The position numbers and the translations under genes are program-made. The notes beneath the pieces are model-generated. The model searched no databases, had not been told where the DNA came from, and worked only from the letters and a program-made list of their open reading frames with translations. A stretch of 7,942 nt of DNA from DAOTXS01 sp034435055 (GTDB taxonomy: Bacteria > Chloroflexota > Anaerolineae > UBA4142): assembly GCA_034435055.1 (NCBI GenBank), contig DAOTXS010000086.1, positions 1 to 7,942 on the forward strand. The letters are read 5' to 3'. Shown one piece after another: positions 7,772 to 7,942 of this stretch; the first letter of the stretch is position 1, and each line of letters opens with the position of its first letter.

Positions 7772-7809
7772 AAAGCAATCTCGATGAGAGATTGCTTTTT
7801 TTCTTTTTT
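7772..7809 (+). terminator. Intrinsic terminator of the deacetylase gene
   Basis: A perfect 11-bp stem, AAAGCAATCTC (7772-7782) with GAGATTGCTTT (7788-7798), encloses a 5-base GATGA loop. It runs straight into a T tract (seven T, C, six T to 7809). It begins 25 nt after the deacetylase stop codon. No gene converges from the right, so it most likely acts on + strand transcription. It also shields the adjacent insertion sequence from read-through. Confidence 0.93.
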
Positions 7810-7827
7810 AACGTGAGTTCGGGATAA

Positions 7828-7895
7828 GCGGGACTCCAATCTGTGGTATTCTTGAGGTTGCAACACCAAAAAGAAACACCAGAAAGGAATCCCGC
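7828..7895 (+). repeat. Imperfect inverted repeat covering the transposase ribosome binding site
   Basis: GCGGGACTCC (7828-7837) pairs with GGAATCCCGC (7886-7895) at nine of ten positions, with one C-A mismatch. Past a symmetric two-base internal loop, TCTG (7840-7843) pairs with CAGA (7880-7883), lengthening the stem. The right arm includes most of the AAAGGA Shine-Dalgarno sequence (7883-7888). In an RNA that enters from outside the element the ribosome site would be paired; in one begun near 7859 the left arm is missing. Confidence 0.65.
7844..7852 (+). promoter_or_regulatory. Candidate internal promoter of the insertion sequence (extended -10)
   Basis: TGG followed by TATTCT (7847-7852) fits an extended -10 element (TGn plus four of six -10 matches). 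No convincing -35 is present at the proper distance. A transcript from here would begin near 7859, about 40 nt before the transposase ATG. It would exclude the left arm of the inverted repeat at 7828-7837. Confidence 0.4.
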
Positions 7896-7898
7896 CCC

Positions 7899-7942
7899 AT
7901 GAGTTTACTCGATTTGTTCTGTCATGTCGATGACTTCTGCCA
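7899..7942 (+). CDS. Transposase N-terminus, IS982-like (3' end beyond the window)
   Basis: The ATG at 7899 opens a frame reading MSLLDLFCHVDDFC to the edge of the window. AAAGGA ends 10 nt before it. The ELFC/DLFC-x-VDDFC opening is typical of IS982-group transposases as I remember them; these are DDE enzymes that cut and paste the element. Only 14 complete residues are seen, so the catalytic residues and the intactness of the gene cannot be judged. An alternative is another IS4/IS5-like DDE group with a similar start. Confidence 0.65.
   Translation, partial: MSLLDLFCHVDDFC

Larger units (their letters stand above)
7812..7942 (+). mobile_element. Left end of an insertion sequence, probably IS982 group (cut by window edge)
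   Basis: The region after the terminator changes character and leads into a transposase start. The outer end probably lies near 7812-7830, where GTGAGTTCGGGATAAGCGGG could be the left terminal inverted repeat. The right end and any target duplication are outside the window, so the boundary is an estimate. The insertion lies just past the host terminator and does not break a gene. The family call rests on the 14 visible transposase residues. Confidence 0.6.

Noticed and set aside
7045..7869. A 274-codon open frame on the - strand opposite the deacetylase
   Set aside because: It runs through the terminator hairpin and the insertion-sequence leader, and has no recognisable domain. The + strand deacetylase explains the sequence.
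1..7942. CRISPR arrays, tRNA or rRNA genes, phage or defence modules
   Set aside because: No regularly spaced repeats, cloverleaf-like sequences, rRNA-like blocks or defence-type domains were seen on either strand.

Overview
The window looks like an ordinary chromosomal segment of a free-living bacterium with moderately high GC. All genes lie on the + strand and are tightly packed, and an insertion sequence begins at the right edge. The YfhO-type giant membrane protein, a Pro/Thr-rich stalk on a secreted deacetylase, the Bacillus/Thermus-like style of the ArgRS and the codon flavour (many GCG, CGC and TTG codons) would fit an uncultured Chloroflexota lineage. That assignment is inference from gene style, not from a marker search.

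Positions 1-6744 read as one co-directional cluster. It holds the 3' part of polA (DNA polymerase I catalytic core), then after 34 nt a YfhO-family membrane protein, an unrecognised soluble protein that starts inside the YfhO stop codon, argS (starting 35 nt before the end of the unknown gene), and a small membrane-anchored protein resembling YpmS/LmeA-type lipid-binding proteins that starts at the argS stop. The short gaps and overlaps suggest co-transcription and translational coupling of the last four genes. The functions mix housekeeping (replication/repair, tRNA charging) with envelope biology (YfhO, lipid-binding-like protein), so gene order may reflect shared expression more than a shared pathway.

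Positions 6755-7809 form a separate transcription unit. It has a good sigma-70-like promoter so close to the ATG that the mRNA should be leaderless or nearly so, an exported CE4 polysaccharide deacetylase, and a strong intrinsic terminator.

Positions about 7812-7942 are the left end of an insertion sequence. The visible transposase N-terminus resembles the IS982 group. Its leader contains an imperfect inverted repeat whose right arm covers the transposase ribosome binding site and whose left arm lies upstream of the likely internal promoter. This is the layout used by IS10 and IS50 to silence transposase translation from read-through transcripts, and it is the most interesting feature here. 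I see no CRISPR array, tRNA, rRNA, defence system or other clearly new multi-gene system.
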